Assembly: GCA_015039465.1 (NCBI GenBank)
Contig: MU130548.1
Span: forward strand, 2,294 to 66,293
Direction: 5' to 3'
Source: Phlegmacium glaucopus
Taxonomy: Eukaryota; Basidiomycota; Agaricomycetes; Agaricales; Cortinariaceae
DNA length: 64,000 nucleotides
In this document: piece by piece, positions 1-13,758 of the stretch
Numbering within the stretch: the first letter of the stretch is position 1
Layout: every line of letters begins with the position of its first letter
The notes under the pieces: model-generated
Seen by the model: the letters and a program-made list of their open reading frames with translations, nothing else
Told to the model about the DNA's origin: nothing
Database searches by the model: none
Position numbers and translations under genes: made by a program

Positions 1-1500
1 TTTATTTTAAGTAGGTTTTAACTATTAGATGTAGTCTAAAACTAGTCATTGTTTACTATTTAAAAGGTAACAAAAACAAGCCAGGTTTTGTACGGTATTT
101 AACTTTTAAAACTATTTCAAAACTAACGATGTTTTGTTATGTAAAAACGTTCAGGTTGTAATGTTATTCTAAATCTTAAATCCTATCTAAATCGTCGGCT
201 GTTTTACTTCTTGTTTTCCGATTGAAAACAACGGGACTTTTGACTGGTTATTTTCCAATACAAATTATATTTCGTTTAAATATATAAAATATTTCTCTAA
301 AACTGTTTCTGTTTTTCTTTTCAAATCCAATTTATAAAAGCTGAGGAACGATTTCTATAGTAAAATCCGTTACGTTTTAGGTAGCGCGCGGCTCGCGGGC
401 CCTTCGCTGTGCGAGTGATCTGCTAGTCGTATCGAAGTTATCAAACTTAACTGTTGTTTTCTTTACATGTAGCGTTTTCACTGATTATATGGAGTTATGT
501 TTATTCACTGATCCTCCTTTTTTGATGTCTTAGAGGATCTTCTTGGTGTATTCATTTACCGTAACTTAATATCACTCGCTTAACGTTTTGAATGTGTTCT
601 GTCTCTTCGACATTGTTACATTGGAAGTTTGAGTGGGTAGTTGCCATCTGTTCGTTTCACCCTTTTCTGAACTAGTCCGACCTACTAAAGGTTCAGAGGT
701 TCAACTCGTAGGGTGTTGGCTCGTGCGTTTTACCCCTTGGCTCTTTTTCCTAGTACTCCTTCAACACTTCCAACTACTGCAGATTAACGTTATTCTCAGA
801 CGTGACTGAGATTCTTTCCCTAAACTTTATATCAAACTTAAGCACGTCCGTGGGGTAAGACTAGAACGACACTGAAGTGGTTTTATGTACTTAACGGGAC
901 TACGAAACTACGACCACACATATAATTCGGTAACTAACAGCATAACCCTTCTTTTACCCGTCACACTCAACCAAGTCTTACTTTCGCTCAGTTCCGTCTT
1001 ACTTCCAGAGAACCTTACCCAGCGCGTCAGTTAAGTAGGGTCGAGTACTGTAGTAGCAGTAGCAGTAGCGGTGGTCGATCGCTACTCTCGTAAGCGTACA
1101 GTCAAACTTCTCATAGTGCATCGACTCCTAACTATTTAAACACTTTATACCGAACTGTTAAAACTTACTGAAGTCCTGTAAGTCTGAACTTTTGGTTGCG
1201 CGCTTCTAAACGTCTGGACTGCTTGCTGGACCGATATCAAAGAAGGTCAAGTGGATGTTTTTATATTACTCTAATCGGAACTCTCTAATTCCGAATCTAT
1301 ATGGTTAAAAGGGTAATCAACCATATGCAACCTCGTAAGGTTAGTAAGAAAGTTTTCCCTTACAGGTGGTTCGTACTTGGCCCGGTAATACAAAATGTTA
1401 AATTTTGGCTTCCTTTTGTAAAAAACAAAATATTTTTACAAAAGTTTGCACATTTGAATCGGATTTTCGATAACTACAAAATAGTCCCACCGCAGCAGTG
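1..1500. other. Mirror-oriented block holding the C-terminal part of a DNA-transposon transposase
   Basis: None of the six normal frames has a convincing gene here. Reading the printed strand from high to low coordinate without complementing gives an open frame from 1253 down to a TAA at 570-568 (about 227 codons). It is preceded by a 50-nt intron-like stretch (1303 to 1254) starting GTATAT and ending TTTTTGTAG, and by another exon. The translation carries GPVHAWWTFPFERMIGML and then a GELEETIARSF motif across the junction. These are typical of the C-terminal region of basidiomycete Tnp2/Plavaka-like transposases. The upstream part (about 1304 to 1500) stays recognisable but has two or three stops that look like C-to-T changes. 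The upper limit of the block is uncertain. The reading is direct; the transposase family is from remembered motifs. Confidence 0.75.
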
Positions 1501-1503
1501 TGT

Positions 1504-3539
1504 TGAGAAAAGGTGTATTTTCAAGATTATAAAAATCTCTACTCAAAACAATAACTCAATCAATACTTTATACAATCTTAATAATGCAAGTTGGGTTTTC
1601 TAGAAAGTATAACCTTTCCAAGATTTTGAAATTCACTTCAACTAATACACACAACAACAACAATAATTTGGATCAATTGAAGGATGATCAAACTTTTAAG
1701 TGGTTTTGCAATTTATGGCTTGCACCAACAATCAGACAGAGTTACGATTCTTGAACCTACCAACCCGCAAAGAGCCACGCCCTGATGATTAAAAAGCAAA
1801 GACATACTTCGGTATATGGCCGACCACTGTAACAAGTTCTCCCTTGGACAATTCCCCGAGACATTTGGCTCAGACCTCGAGAAGTCAGCAAATATGTTTC
1901 TCAAGAGTGGTGCAGCCGTCTGGGACTCTGAGGTCTTGGAAGAATGGCACCTTGAGAAAGACGTGATGGATGCAGGAGGTATACGGGTACGTCACAGGTG
2001 AAGCTTTGAAGCCTTGGTAGATGGTGGTGCGGCGGAGCTCCAAAATCCGCCAAACATTCACCGGCAGAAGAACGGCAGCTTAGAACGAACCTAGGTAAAA
2101 ATGGCCTCAAGTAAATCCTCTAAGTACTAGAATTGCTGTACAGGATATATTCACTCTAATAAGAGGCTACATATCAAGTGCGAGGCTCATTGAGGCTGTG
2201 AGCATCGCGATATTCGCAGAAGATGATCTGACGATCTGCTGATCAACGATAGTAGCGGATTTTAATATCTTACCTCACTGCCGTCACTGCCGTGATTTAG
2301 ATGCGCACATAAACTCCACGTGACGTTGGTTATGAACGCATACCGCATTATGCACGCCATTGACAGTGAGCGCTCACAACTCTTTGACAGCCCAATAATA
2401 ACATCCACCAAAAAAGGCCACGGCGTAGTCGAACGAACCCTGTTGGGTCAGAACATTGTCTATAACAGCATATGATAGCAGTGTGTGTGTCTGCATGCTC
2501 ACAAAGATCGCTGACACTAAGACTTTACTGATTGATTTACAATTTGTGTACACAAAAGTCCAAGACTTTGTTACAACTTCAACACAATTGCATACACAAG
2601 AAGACTCAAACTTCTGCTATGACTTTAACACAATTGCATACACAAGAAGCCCTCTTGCTTCTGCTATGACTTTAACACAACAACAACTTTTACAACAATT
2701 CAACAATTATTGCAACAAGTCAAACAACTCTGAGAAACTGATTTATTTTCAAGTCCACTACTCAAAGACAAGTGTTCTTGCTCAATGTCTAAGACAGTGA
2801 GCTGTACTAGGTTGCAAATGAGGGGGGGAAAGAAAGAATCCAATTTTCTGACTATTTACAAACCCTGGGAGGTATTTTATACATTTGAGATATTTAAAAA
2901 TAGATAATGTCCAAAAATAGATATACTGGTTCCTGGTACCCTTACTTTGGTTCTGGCACCATGTGCACTCATTGTTCCTGGAAACATAGGGGTTGTTCTA
3001 TTTTTAGCCCCATGTTCCTAATTTTAGGTAGTTTCCACCCCTCTTGATGGTAACTGTGCCTATTGTGCCTGGAAACTGATTGTTCAGCACTCCCCCTATC
3101 CTTAATCATCATGATTCCCACACAATCACATGGTTCCACTATCTTGGTTATTCTGCTTCCACTGTTGCTAGGGCACCAACTTCCCCTGAATATTTATTAA
3201 TAATATTCTGTTGCTCCAAAATCACACCCCATGACATTGCTAACCCAATATTGTTTATTTAACTTTTCCTGTGCCAAGTCTATAAGGATATTCATGGATT
3301 TATTGGTTTTAATCCAGACATGCAATTTGTAGTGTAACAAATGATAGTCTATTGACCACACTTATTAACTATATGCATTTAAGTCACACAGTAATAGGTC
3401 TAATCAGCAGTTGTAGGGTAGACAACTCTGATTCCCTTGTTTATTATCAGTTGTATTAACCAGTTATTGGTGCATTAATTAATATTTATGCTGAAATAAT
3501 AGATAAAAATTGCAAAAACCATGCTTATGCAGATTTAAA
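1504..3539. other. Gene-poor stretch left of the gypsy relic
   Basis: No intact gene was found. A plus-strand open stretch at 1816-2001 (61 codons) has coding-like composition but no recognisable domain and could be a fragment of the neighbouring transposon debris. Around 2900-3070 the sequence is rich in GTTCCTGG/TTCCTGGAA words. It may be an old terminal repeat, but I found no partner copy. A short tandem repeat is listed separately. Confidence 0.4.
2577..2690. repeat. Tandem repeat of about 47 bp, 2.3 copies
   Basis: The unit runs from CTTTAACACAATTGCATAC to CTTCTGCTATGA. Two full copies and the start of a third are seen, with a few substitutions and a changed middle (ACTCAAA against CCCTCTTG). 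The last copy slides into CAACAACAAC low-complexity DNA. The repeat is open in one plus frame (2456-2800), but the resulting peptide is low-complexity and I do not call it a gene. Confidence 0.75.
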
Positions 3540-3849
3540 TCATATCAACGGAGGAGTGGAGACGGAAGGGATGGAAGGAGTAGAAAAAACAGTAGAGTAG
3601 AAAATAAATTGTATATAATTTTCTTTTCTTGTTGTTTCTTTTTTTTTTTTTTTTCTTTTTTGTTTGTATATAAAAATAGTGTTTTCTTGACTTTGTTTGT
3701 GGACAGAAGTAAGGCAATGGAAGAAAAAAGCGGAGGACAGAAAAGACATGGAAGGGAACGGAGAAACAAGGAAATGAATGGAAAAGCAATGGGACGGAAA
3801 GGGAAACAAGAGAGCGGAAGAGGTGGTGTTGTATGCCGGAATGAACATG

Positions 3850-4420
3850 GAATGTTTTTTGGAAAGCGGTTCAGAGACTGCAAGGTGGTCAAAGAAATCC
3901 ATGAGGATTGAGTCCCAGGGACAGGACAGGGCAGGGAGTTGCACAATGTTTGGTTTCGGAACGTGAACATATGGTGCAAGTCCAGAACAACTTCCCAGAC
4001 AGGATAGGAAGACGTGGTTGAGGCCGCTGCAGAACAACTAGCAACCTCAACTGGAATGAACGGAATGGCAAAGCATTGGCTCCTTCGGAACGGATTGCCC
4101 TTATGTAAGCTGCAGCAGACACTAAGGAAAATTTAGGAGTGGTCAATGACTTCAGAACAAACAGAAAAAGAACAGAAAGTAGTCCCGGAATAACATCAAG
4201 AGGAGTTTCATCCTCTGATTTCACGGAACCCGTATCAGACATAATAATGTCAAAAACTGGACAAGGGGCCTAGGTAGAAACGGAAACGGGAACTGGAAGG
4301 ATAAAAATACGGCCTCGGAAAGTTACACTGCTATCGACCCAATCAATCAACGGATTATGTAGGGTGAGCCAGTCAAGCCCAAGTACAGGAGGAAAATCTG
4401 AATCCAGCTTGGTTTTTAAT
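3850..4420 (-). pseudogene. gypsy pol remnants: protease end, RT start, integrase fragment
   Basis: The piece around 4400-4310 reads GLDWLTLHNPLIDWV, the end of a Ty3-type aspartic protease, where the family has a G.SWL..HNP.IDW signature. Around 4170-4050 it reads AAAYIRAI...FQLRL, the linker before reverse transcriptase. From about 4030 it reads TCTICSRSETKH in one frame and PWDSILMDFFDHL in another, matching the zinc-binding and PWxSISMDFI parts of Ty3 integrase. The frame changes between these pieces show it is broken. The palm domain of reverse transcriptase is absent. Confidence 0.65.
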
Positions 4421-4534
4421 AAAACCCGGATTTAGTGGACGGAACCACAAGCAAACTGAACGGAAACAAGAACGGAACCAATGGTAGCATGGGTAAACAT
4501 GCCTGGAGATGAGCCATAATAAAATGGAATCTCA

Positions 4535-4650
4535 TTGGAAGAAAGGGAAAAGCGGAGGAATCCAAAAATAATCGGAAGAAAAAGAAAAGCGGAGGAATCC
4601 AAAAATAATCGGAAGAAAAGGAAAAGCAGAGACGGAAGAAACGGAAAAGC
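4535..4650. repeat. Short tandem repeat of about 36 bp inside the gypsy relic
   Basis: Two near-identical copies of a unit built on GAAAAGCGGAGGAATCC and AAAAATAATCGGAAGAAAA, followed by related GGAAAAGC pieces. It expands the degraded protease region and is consistent with slippage after the element stopped being selected. Confidence 0.65.
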
Positions 4651-4874
4651 TGAGATTCGGAAAATGAAGAAAAAGAAGAGAAACAAAAAACCATGTGGGT
4701 ATCTGGAGAGACTATTGCATAGGAATGCAACAAATTCAGCACAGGGGCTCTCACAAATCACCGTCTGTGCTGCAACCAGCGAGTTGCTTAGTCTTTTTCC
4801 TTCTCCGAACCAGAGTCCTTCGGTGTAGCCAGAACAGAGTCAGGAACGGAAATGGAAACGGAAACGGTAGAGGC

Positions 4875-5967
4875 TCAGCCTTTAGCGGAGCTTGCCTTGG
4901 CTAAGTTACAGTCAGAAATACGATGACCGGACTTGCCACAAAAAAGACAGAGTTTATTATCCATCTGGCGTTGCCTTTCTTGCTTGGTAAGTCTACCCCG
5001 TGAGTCCAGCTGACCTTCAAGATTGGGAACTGTAGGAGCGGAAACATTACCAGAGTCTGCAGGCTTAGCGGAATTTTCATCCGAAGGCCGAGGCTGTTTT
5101 CTGGAAGTGGAGGAAGGAACAGAAGATGGATTGGAGGAGGATGAAGAAGGAGTAGGAGGCTTTGGAGGATTTTGTTGCTGGCCAGGGACGGTTTCTTGAG
5201 AATGTTCTTGCATACGTTCCCAATGCCGAGCATCAGCACTTTGAGCTTTTTGTCGCATTGTGGCCAAGGTCCGGGGTTTGCCGTCTCCTTTGGTAATTTC
5301 ATCCTTGAGTCGGGAAGGTAAACCTTCATAAAACCTATACCTCAGGGCGGGCTCGCCCCAAGTACAGCGGACTGCCAAGGAGTTGAACCGGACTAAGTAA
5401 TCAGAGATACATTGGCCATCCTTCATTCGGAGAGTCGTGAGTTCATGTTCTACATCGGCGGATTTGTCAAAAGGGCCAAAGTTGGATTGGAGCTCGTCCA
5501 CAAAGAGATCCCAATCTTCAAGCCAAGATGGAGGTTCGTCGGTGAATCTGGAAATTCCAGGTTCAAACCATTCCTAAGCAACGTCCCGGAGATAGGACAG
5601 AGCAAATGTTACTCGCTTGGAGTCGTCTCGGAATGTGTCAGAAGAGCTCCAGAAATAGAGCCTACACTGGAAAAGAAAAGCTTTCAGTTTCTTAGGGTCC
5701 CTTACCCATGAAGGGTTTGGGCTCTCTAAGTCTGCCAGCCAAATCGGGCTTGGCTGAAGACTTCCCAAGGGAATTCAAAGCGGAAACGAGTTGATTGAAA
5801 GGAATAGATGGAGACTCAACATCGTCCATAGTACTCCGAGGTTCATCAATATGACTAGCCTCTTCAACTACATCGGGCACCGGAGTCTGCCTGGTGGGGG
5901 AGTGTTCATGGGACATATTTTCTTGTATTGGTAATGGATTTTTTGAAGTTTTAGAACGAGTTAGCAT
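4875..5967 (-). pseudogene. gypsy Gag with CCHC zinc knuckle, frameshifted
   Basis: The N-terminal part (5967-5692) begins MLTRSKTSKNPLP and continues through a proline/acid-rich linker. A middle piece (5768-5574) in another frame holds the start of the capsid domain (DPKKLKAFLFQCRLYF). A third (5501-4875) holds the capsid C-terminus (MKDGQCISDYLVRFNSL) and the nucleocapsid knuckle CLFCGKSGHRISDC near 4930. These blocks match the retrotransposon gag family in order and spacing. At least two frame changes and an in-frame stop near 5570 separate them, so no full Gag can be made. Confidence 0.8.
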
Positions 5968-6009
5968 AGAAGGAGTGGGTTGAGGAGTTTGAATATACTG
6001 TTAAGTTTA

Positions 6010-6571
6010 GAACAAAGGGGAAAACGTCGGAGTAAAACTGGATCGGAACGGAACCACGGAACGGGAAAGGACTATAGCCTCAGCGTATGTGCTGTGCTAC
6101 CCTAAACCTTCGTGTCCTAATTTTGGAGTAAGAATGGAACGGAGTGGAACTGGAAGTTGCGGGAACTTAGAGGATGACTAGGAGGAGGAAACTAGGTTGA
6201 TATTTGAACTGAGGAAAACATACAAGTTTTGAGTACTTAAATAATAAAAGGAATAGCATCCGAAATATAAAAGATAAATATAAGTGCTGCGTTCTGCTCC
6301 CAGAAAAGGTCCTGCATTCTTGGGTGAATAATCCATGGCTGGTGTGCTGACTGATAGTGGGAAAGTGATGACAAAGAAATAGTTGTTATGGCGAAGGTGT
6401 GGTAATGGGTCTGGAGTATCGTTGGAAGAGTTGGGATGATACGGAGAAGTCTCAGAGTCAGACATAGGAGGAGTAGAACCGGAAACAAGGGAAAGTACTG
6501 GAACAGAGTACGGACTACCGGAAACAACTCCAACGGAGTCGGACCGGAGTAACGTATGACGGAATGTAACA
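6010..6571 (-). repeat. Probable 5' LTR of the gypsy relic
   Basis: On the minus strand the region upstream of gag starts TGTTACATTCCGTCATACG at 6571. TGTTAC is a common gypsy LTR beginning. It runs non-coding to just upstream of the Gag start. The inner end is approximate because there is no second LTR to compare with and no clear primer-binding site was recognised. Confidence 0.4.
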
Positions 6572-6591
6572 CCTCTCAGACTCTCTGCTAC

Positions 6592-6626
6592 TGTCTCAGC
6601 ATCCACTATACATAAGTGCTGAGACA
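6592..6626. repeat. Perfect 10-bp inverted repeat
   Basis: TGTCTCAGCA and TGCTGAGACA are separated by 15 nt, just outside the presumed LTR end. It could be a hairpin or a two-fold protein site. Nothing else ties it to a function. Confidence 0.6.
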
Positions 6627-7173
6627 ATCACAGTCCAATAAGACATCTCCAAATGTTTAGGAAAGTGGAGATGGTGGTGCCAAGAGCTATCAGGAAGCTC
6701 AATAAGTCAATACAAATATAATGTTGGGATTTCAAGTGCATCACAATCTCTCCATCATTGTGTGCAAGCCTTTCAGTGGCACAACCCCTTTTAGCACTTA
6801 GATTATTTCATTGTTCAGTTTATTATAAATATGTAGTTAAAATAAAGAGCACCCTCACACAATTGCGAGGGTTTACTGCTATCCTGAGTGAGCTTTGAAG
6901 ACCAGCTCATTTTAACATATAATGATGGAAATAGAGGCTTGGAGAAGAATTGCAGAGGTGGCGGGCCACCTCTGTGAAAAGTAAGATGCAGAGGCCTTCG
7001 GAAAAGGCTCCCTACCCTCGGAATCCGCCTTTACGTCGAACCCTCAAAACAAAGTCATTTTCAAACTGAGTTTGGCGGCAACTCGGCAACACCCCGTCTG
7101 CGTAGCCAAACAAAACAAAACAAAACTCTGGCGTTGACATCCGTCTATCTCCTAGTTCATCCCCAGTTTTCTC
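6627..7173. other. Intergenic region and likely eIF4B promoter
   Basis: No gene seen. Contains a small imperfect hairpin around 6850-6870 (CCCTC...GAGGG). The last 150 bp before the eIF4B start are the presumed promoter and 5' UTR. No clear TATA box was recognised. Confidence 0.4.
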
Positions 7174-9055
7174 ATGGGTGAGCAACTCGTTACCTCTCCA
7201 CATCTCCTCACTACTGATAGATCCTGATTAGCTCCAAAAAAATCGAAGAAAATCTCGTTGAATGAGTTCCTTGGGGATAGTAGTAAGTTCTTCAAACCAT
7301 GTTTAGACATTTCTTAACCTTCCTTGATAGCATTAGGGTCATGGGCAGATGAAATGGATTCACTTCCCAATGCTCGTGAGTCAATAACTTGTATCTGTCA
7401 TGACACTTGAACTAATTATACGTGGCGGTAGCGCGAACCGACGAAGAACATCCCGGAGATCGGTTTGGGAGAAGGGAAGATTTTTTGAATTCAAGACGTA
7501 AAGTCTAGCTCTAACTGAAATGTGTATCTCTTCTCATATTGCGCAACAGCGGATCGTCAATCCGGTCCTCCCCGTGAAGATATTCCTATACCAACCCAAC
7601 CTCCATACACGGCCTTCGTGGGCAATTTGGCTTTTGATCTCACTGAGAATGAACTTGAACAATTTTTCACTGGTATCAAAGTAAGTGGACGTTCTTTTCT
7701 CTTCGACAGAAGGTCTCACGATAGTATGCAGACCAAATCAGTCAAAATCATTAAATCCAAAGATGAAAAGCCGAAGGGCTTCGGTTATATAGAATTCGAG
7801 GATGTCGATGGGCTTAAGGACGCTCTCTTGAAGACGGGTTCGGTAAGGCCTCCCCTTCTTATCTAGGCAAGCTTACTGACGCTTCTCGGAAGAATTTTTC
7901 TGGACGAACTATTCGAGTTAGCGTCGCTGAACCACGTAAGGCAACTTTCTGCCCCCTTTTAAGAGTACTATTCTAAACATTTCACAGCTAAAGAAAGAAG
8001 TGGATTTGGTGGTACCACATCTGAGGATAGTGCTAAATTCGATAACCCATGGAGGCGTGACGGTCCGCTACCTGATCTGCCCCATTCCAGGGACACTTCC
8101 CGTCGTCGGTTTGACACATCATCCAATGACCGACCACTATCCACCCTCTCGGAAGGTCCTGAGGATTGGCGCTCTAGCCGTCCACCTCGAGTTAACGAAT
8201 CAGATGCCCCACCTTTCAAACGCAAAGGTTCTGGTACTCCTGAAACTCAAGTCAGTCCTGCTGACAAAGAAGAGGTTTGGACCATCGGCAGCAAATTTAA
8301 ACCCGCTCCCAATGGATTGAACGAGGAGCTACCGAGTAAATTTGGTTCACTTCGAACAAAGGGTGACATGGGTCCTCCCAAAGACGATGAAAGTGATTGG
8401 AGAAGTACTGCTAGGACACAAAAAACCTCAGCACGCAATAACATATCACGTAGGTTTAATTATACGTATCACTTTAAGATGCTCACTTTCCGACAGCGAG
8501 TAGCTCAACTCCTTCAACTCCACAGTTAGCTCGGAAAAAGTTGGAATTGCTTCCAAGATCGGGAAATGCTTCTACTTCGCCTAGCCCACTGTCCTCACCA
8601 AAAATGGGACCGTCACCCCCTGCAACAATTAATTCGCGAGGGAATCCGTTTGGAGGCGCGCGGTATGTGTGTCTGACATTTTTCAAAGCCAATGCAACCT
8701 GACAGGTTGCAGCCCCGTCGACGTCAGTTCTCGTGAAAAGGAAGTTGCTGACCGTCTTGAGCGAGATCGTGAAGCAAATCTGGAGAAAATAGCCATGTCA
8801 AGGTCCAATTCACGGACTGGGACAGACCGCAATTTAGCACCCCGTCCACAAACCCCACCAGTATCTTTGCCCTCAAAACTAACTTCATCCACTCAGGCTT
8901 CGGTTCCTACTTTGACGCCTACCGTTCGACCTTCACTCAGTTTCGCGAATGTTGCGGCTAAAAAAGAAGGCACTGCTTCGAGAACATTTGAGGAACGAAG
9001 CTCAAATAGTAACGAAGGACAGTCGACAGAAAACGATACTAAAGTTGTTTCATAA
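7174..9055 (+). CDS. TIF3: Translation initiation factor eIF4B (RRM protein)
   Basis: Ten exons splice to about 473 residues. The first exon is only ATGG. The spliced N-terminus gives the eIF4B signature (KSKKISLNEFLGDS, then SWADEMDSLP), followed by one RNA-recognition motif from TAFVGNLAFDLTE to GRTIRVSVAEP, with RNP2 as AFVGNL and RNP1 as KGFGYIEF. The rest is a charged, proline/serine-rich tail with PVDVSSREKEV near the end. The family stimulates the eIF4A helicase during mRNA recruitment in the cytoplasm. Exons are about 7174-7177, 7232-7282, 7331-7375, 7432-7497, 7550-7680, 7732-7842, 7893-7935, 7988-8449, 8497-8662 and 8713-9055. The length divides evenly with this model, which supports the splice choices. 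Confidence 0.93.
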
Positions 9056-9491
9056 GCTAGTCCTATTGAATGATAAATCTTTAGCCTCATCACCAGCTGA
9101 ATTGTGGGATTTGTCTCAATATACAATACACTTAATATATTTCCAATGTTGAGACTACAACGCAGTAGGGACAATGGATTTACTACTCCTAAAAACTTCC
9201 CATTATTCAAGGTACAAAATTCGGCCAATATCAGGTAAAGGCGAAAATTCATCATGTAACGAGATGTAGATGTGCAAAGTTTAATGCATTTATGCCTTAT
9301 CATTTGTGAAAGCCAGTTGCATATTGTTCAAGTGCGCACTTCATGTCGGGACATCGCTCTCACGGCAGATGCAGGGGCTATAATCTCTCCGCAGTTTCCC
9401 ATCTCTATATAAACTAACAGTCGTTGAACTCCTGAATGAAGTCCTGAACAACAGGTAAAAACACACTTCAGAATCGCCCAGCTGATACGTG
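9056..9491. other. Intergenic, eIF4B 3' end to GTPase promoter
   Basis: No gene seen. A 136-codon minus-strand open stretch overlaps the eIF4B 3' end but has no recognisable domain. The segment at 9404-9415 (CTATATAAACTA), about 80 bp before the GTPase ATG, is a plausible TATA element. Confidence 0.4.
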
Positions 9492-10494
9492 ATGAGGCAA
9501 TTCAATGTGGTTGTACTTGGAGGTGAGTTGGATCAATGACATTTGGTGTTTCTGGCCTACAGATCGTTAACCAATGAAAGCTGGAGGAGTTGGAAAATCG
9601 GCACTTACTGGTAGGGGTCTTATTAGAATGCATAAAATATTGCTTTTTAAATGGTTGATTTCTAGTTCGCTTTATCCGAGATGTATTTGTGGAAAACTAC
9701 GACCCCACTATTGAAGGTCAGTGAAGCTGTGACAATTGGGTGCCTTGTTTTTAACCAGCCTTGTAGAGGAATATCGGAGAACTATTACAGTGGATGGCCA
9801 GCTGGATTCGGTGGGTACATATCTCCAGGACTCCTGGTGATTTAAGGACTGATATATCATTTATTATCCCTGATCCATTCTAAACACTGTTGGCATTACA
9901 TCCAACCCGTTTCCAATCCTTTATATGTGCAGCTCGAAGTTTTAGATACGGCAGGAGCAGAACAATTCACATCTCTGAACGAGGTCTACATAAAGGTTGT
10001 ATGCAATCTCATTTACCATTATTCACAGGAGTTCTGATAGTTCGCATCAGTCTGGTCGGGGCTTTGTACTTGTGTTCAGGTCAAGATTTCTGCCCACGTA
10101 GAGTTTGTTTTGACTGAAACATCTCACAGCCTGACACAGGAAGCAAGCTTGCAAGAAGTGGATAACCTGCGGAAGCAGATTATTAGAGTCAAAGGAGGCG
10201 ATGCGGTGCGTGCTTGAAATGATAACTCTATCAAAAATTGGTGCTTACATCTGCTCAGAATATCCCAATCGTCGTTGTTGGAACAAAGCTAGATCTTGTC
10301 AACGAACGAGAGGTCCATAGGAATACCATCCAGAGTCTTGCCAACCAGTGGGATCTCCCGTTTTATGAAACGTCTGCCAAACGCAATTGGCATGTTACAG
10401 ACGTCTTTGAAGGGCTCTTGAGGCAAATGCGGACACGCTACCCAGAGCCTCTACGGAAAAAGAAGAAACGAGTTAGTGTGTGTGTAGTGATGTA
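9492..10494 (+). CDS. Rap/Rsr1-like small GTPase of the Ras family
   Basis: Seven or eight small exons give a protein of about 190 residues. The P-loop is GAGGVGKSA, switch I is YDPTIEEEY, and switch II begins DTAGAEQF, so the position of Ras Gln61 is Ala (Rap1 has Thr there). The G4 box is GTKLDL rather than NKxD and G5 is ETSAK. The tail is basic (RKKKKR) and ends CVVM, a CAAX box expected to be farnesylated, which would put the protein at a membrane. Rap/Rsr1 proteins control polarity and growth-site selection in fungi. The start is the only ATG placing the P-loop about ten residues in. The Ras or Rap subfamily assignment is an inference from the switch motifs. Confidence 0.87.
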
Positions 10495-10872
10495 AAATCC
10501 GAGTCTCACCGGACCAACACAATCTACTTCCATGTAGTACCTTATTCAACCTGGGCAACTGTCTTCCTGGCTAGACAATACAGCTTTTAGTACGCGCATA
10601 CAATGCACTTAGGTGAAAGTTTGAACGGAAGAGGGCAGGTCCATGCCGAACTAGGAGTACGCTTCAAAGTTGCCGCATTTGAGCTCCGCATTTCTCTACC
10701 AATGCGGAGCTCTAATGCGGCAACTTTGAGGGCTGATAGTCACCACTTGTCACTGGTCACGCTGTGGCACATCTTTGTTTGTATGTGCTTACATTTTCCT
10801 GTAAAAATTGGGAGAACGCCGTTTGAAGTAACACCTCAAGAGTCCCACTTATACACCTTGTAATTTTCGAAA
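10495..10872. other. Intergenic region upstream of the helicase gene
   Basis: Contains the long hairpin listed separately, and no gene. An open stretch at 10603-10863 crosses the hairpin and has no domain. This is presumably the 3' UTR of the GTPase and the promoter and 5' UTR of the helicase. Confidence 0.5.
10665..10728. repeat. Near-perfect 27-bp hairpin with 10-nt loop
   Basis: The left arm starts CAAAGTTGCCGCATT at 10665 and ends at 10691. The right arm runs from 10702 to 10728 and is its reverse complement with one mismatch in 27. It lies 170 bp after the GTPase stop and about 145 bp before the helicase ATG. It may form a very stable RNA hairpin in either transcript or be a tiny foldback element. 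Confidence 0.85.
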
Positions 10873-13589
<2,717 letters not shown>

Positions 13590-13758
13590 TTGACTTTTCT
13601 TGTTTTGGAGATAGAGATGATACACTTAGATTGTGATATATAAGCCTGATTAAATAATCATTCTATCAATAATGAATTTATTTATTGATAGTTTACGTAA
13701 TATACTTGTTTGTTTTTGGTCTTTCAAGAAAAACATATCGTGCTGACAGAGTTCGTCA

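Larger units (their letters stand above)
3540..6571 (-). mobile_element. Decayed, internally deleted Ty3/gypsy LTR retrotransposon
   Basis: Read from right to left, the order is a probable 5' LTR (from 6571), gag (5967-4875), protease remnants (about 4760-4300), the start of the reverse transcriptase region (about 4240-4050) and then an integrase piece (about 4030-3850). Most of the reverse transcriptase and all of RNase H are missing, so protease/RT-start sequence sits almost directly against integrase sequence. Frameshifts and stops occur throughout. GAAAAGCGGAGG-type repeats expand the protease region. No second LTR was found on the left, so the 3' end is truncated or unrecognised. The element is non-autonomous. 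Confidence 0.75.

Noticed and set aside
1301..1603. Plus-strand open frame of 100 codons
   Set aside because: It lies in the mirrored block, has no family resemblance, and the reversed reading explains the same bases better.
3621..3662. Long T-rich tract
   Set aside because: Simple low-complexity sequence in the gypsy relic; a poly(A) tail of a LINE was considered but no LINE ORF is nearby.
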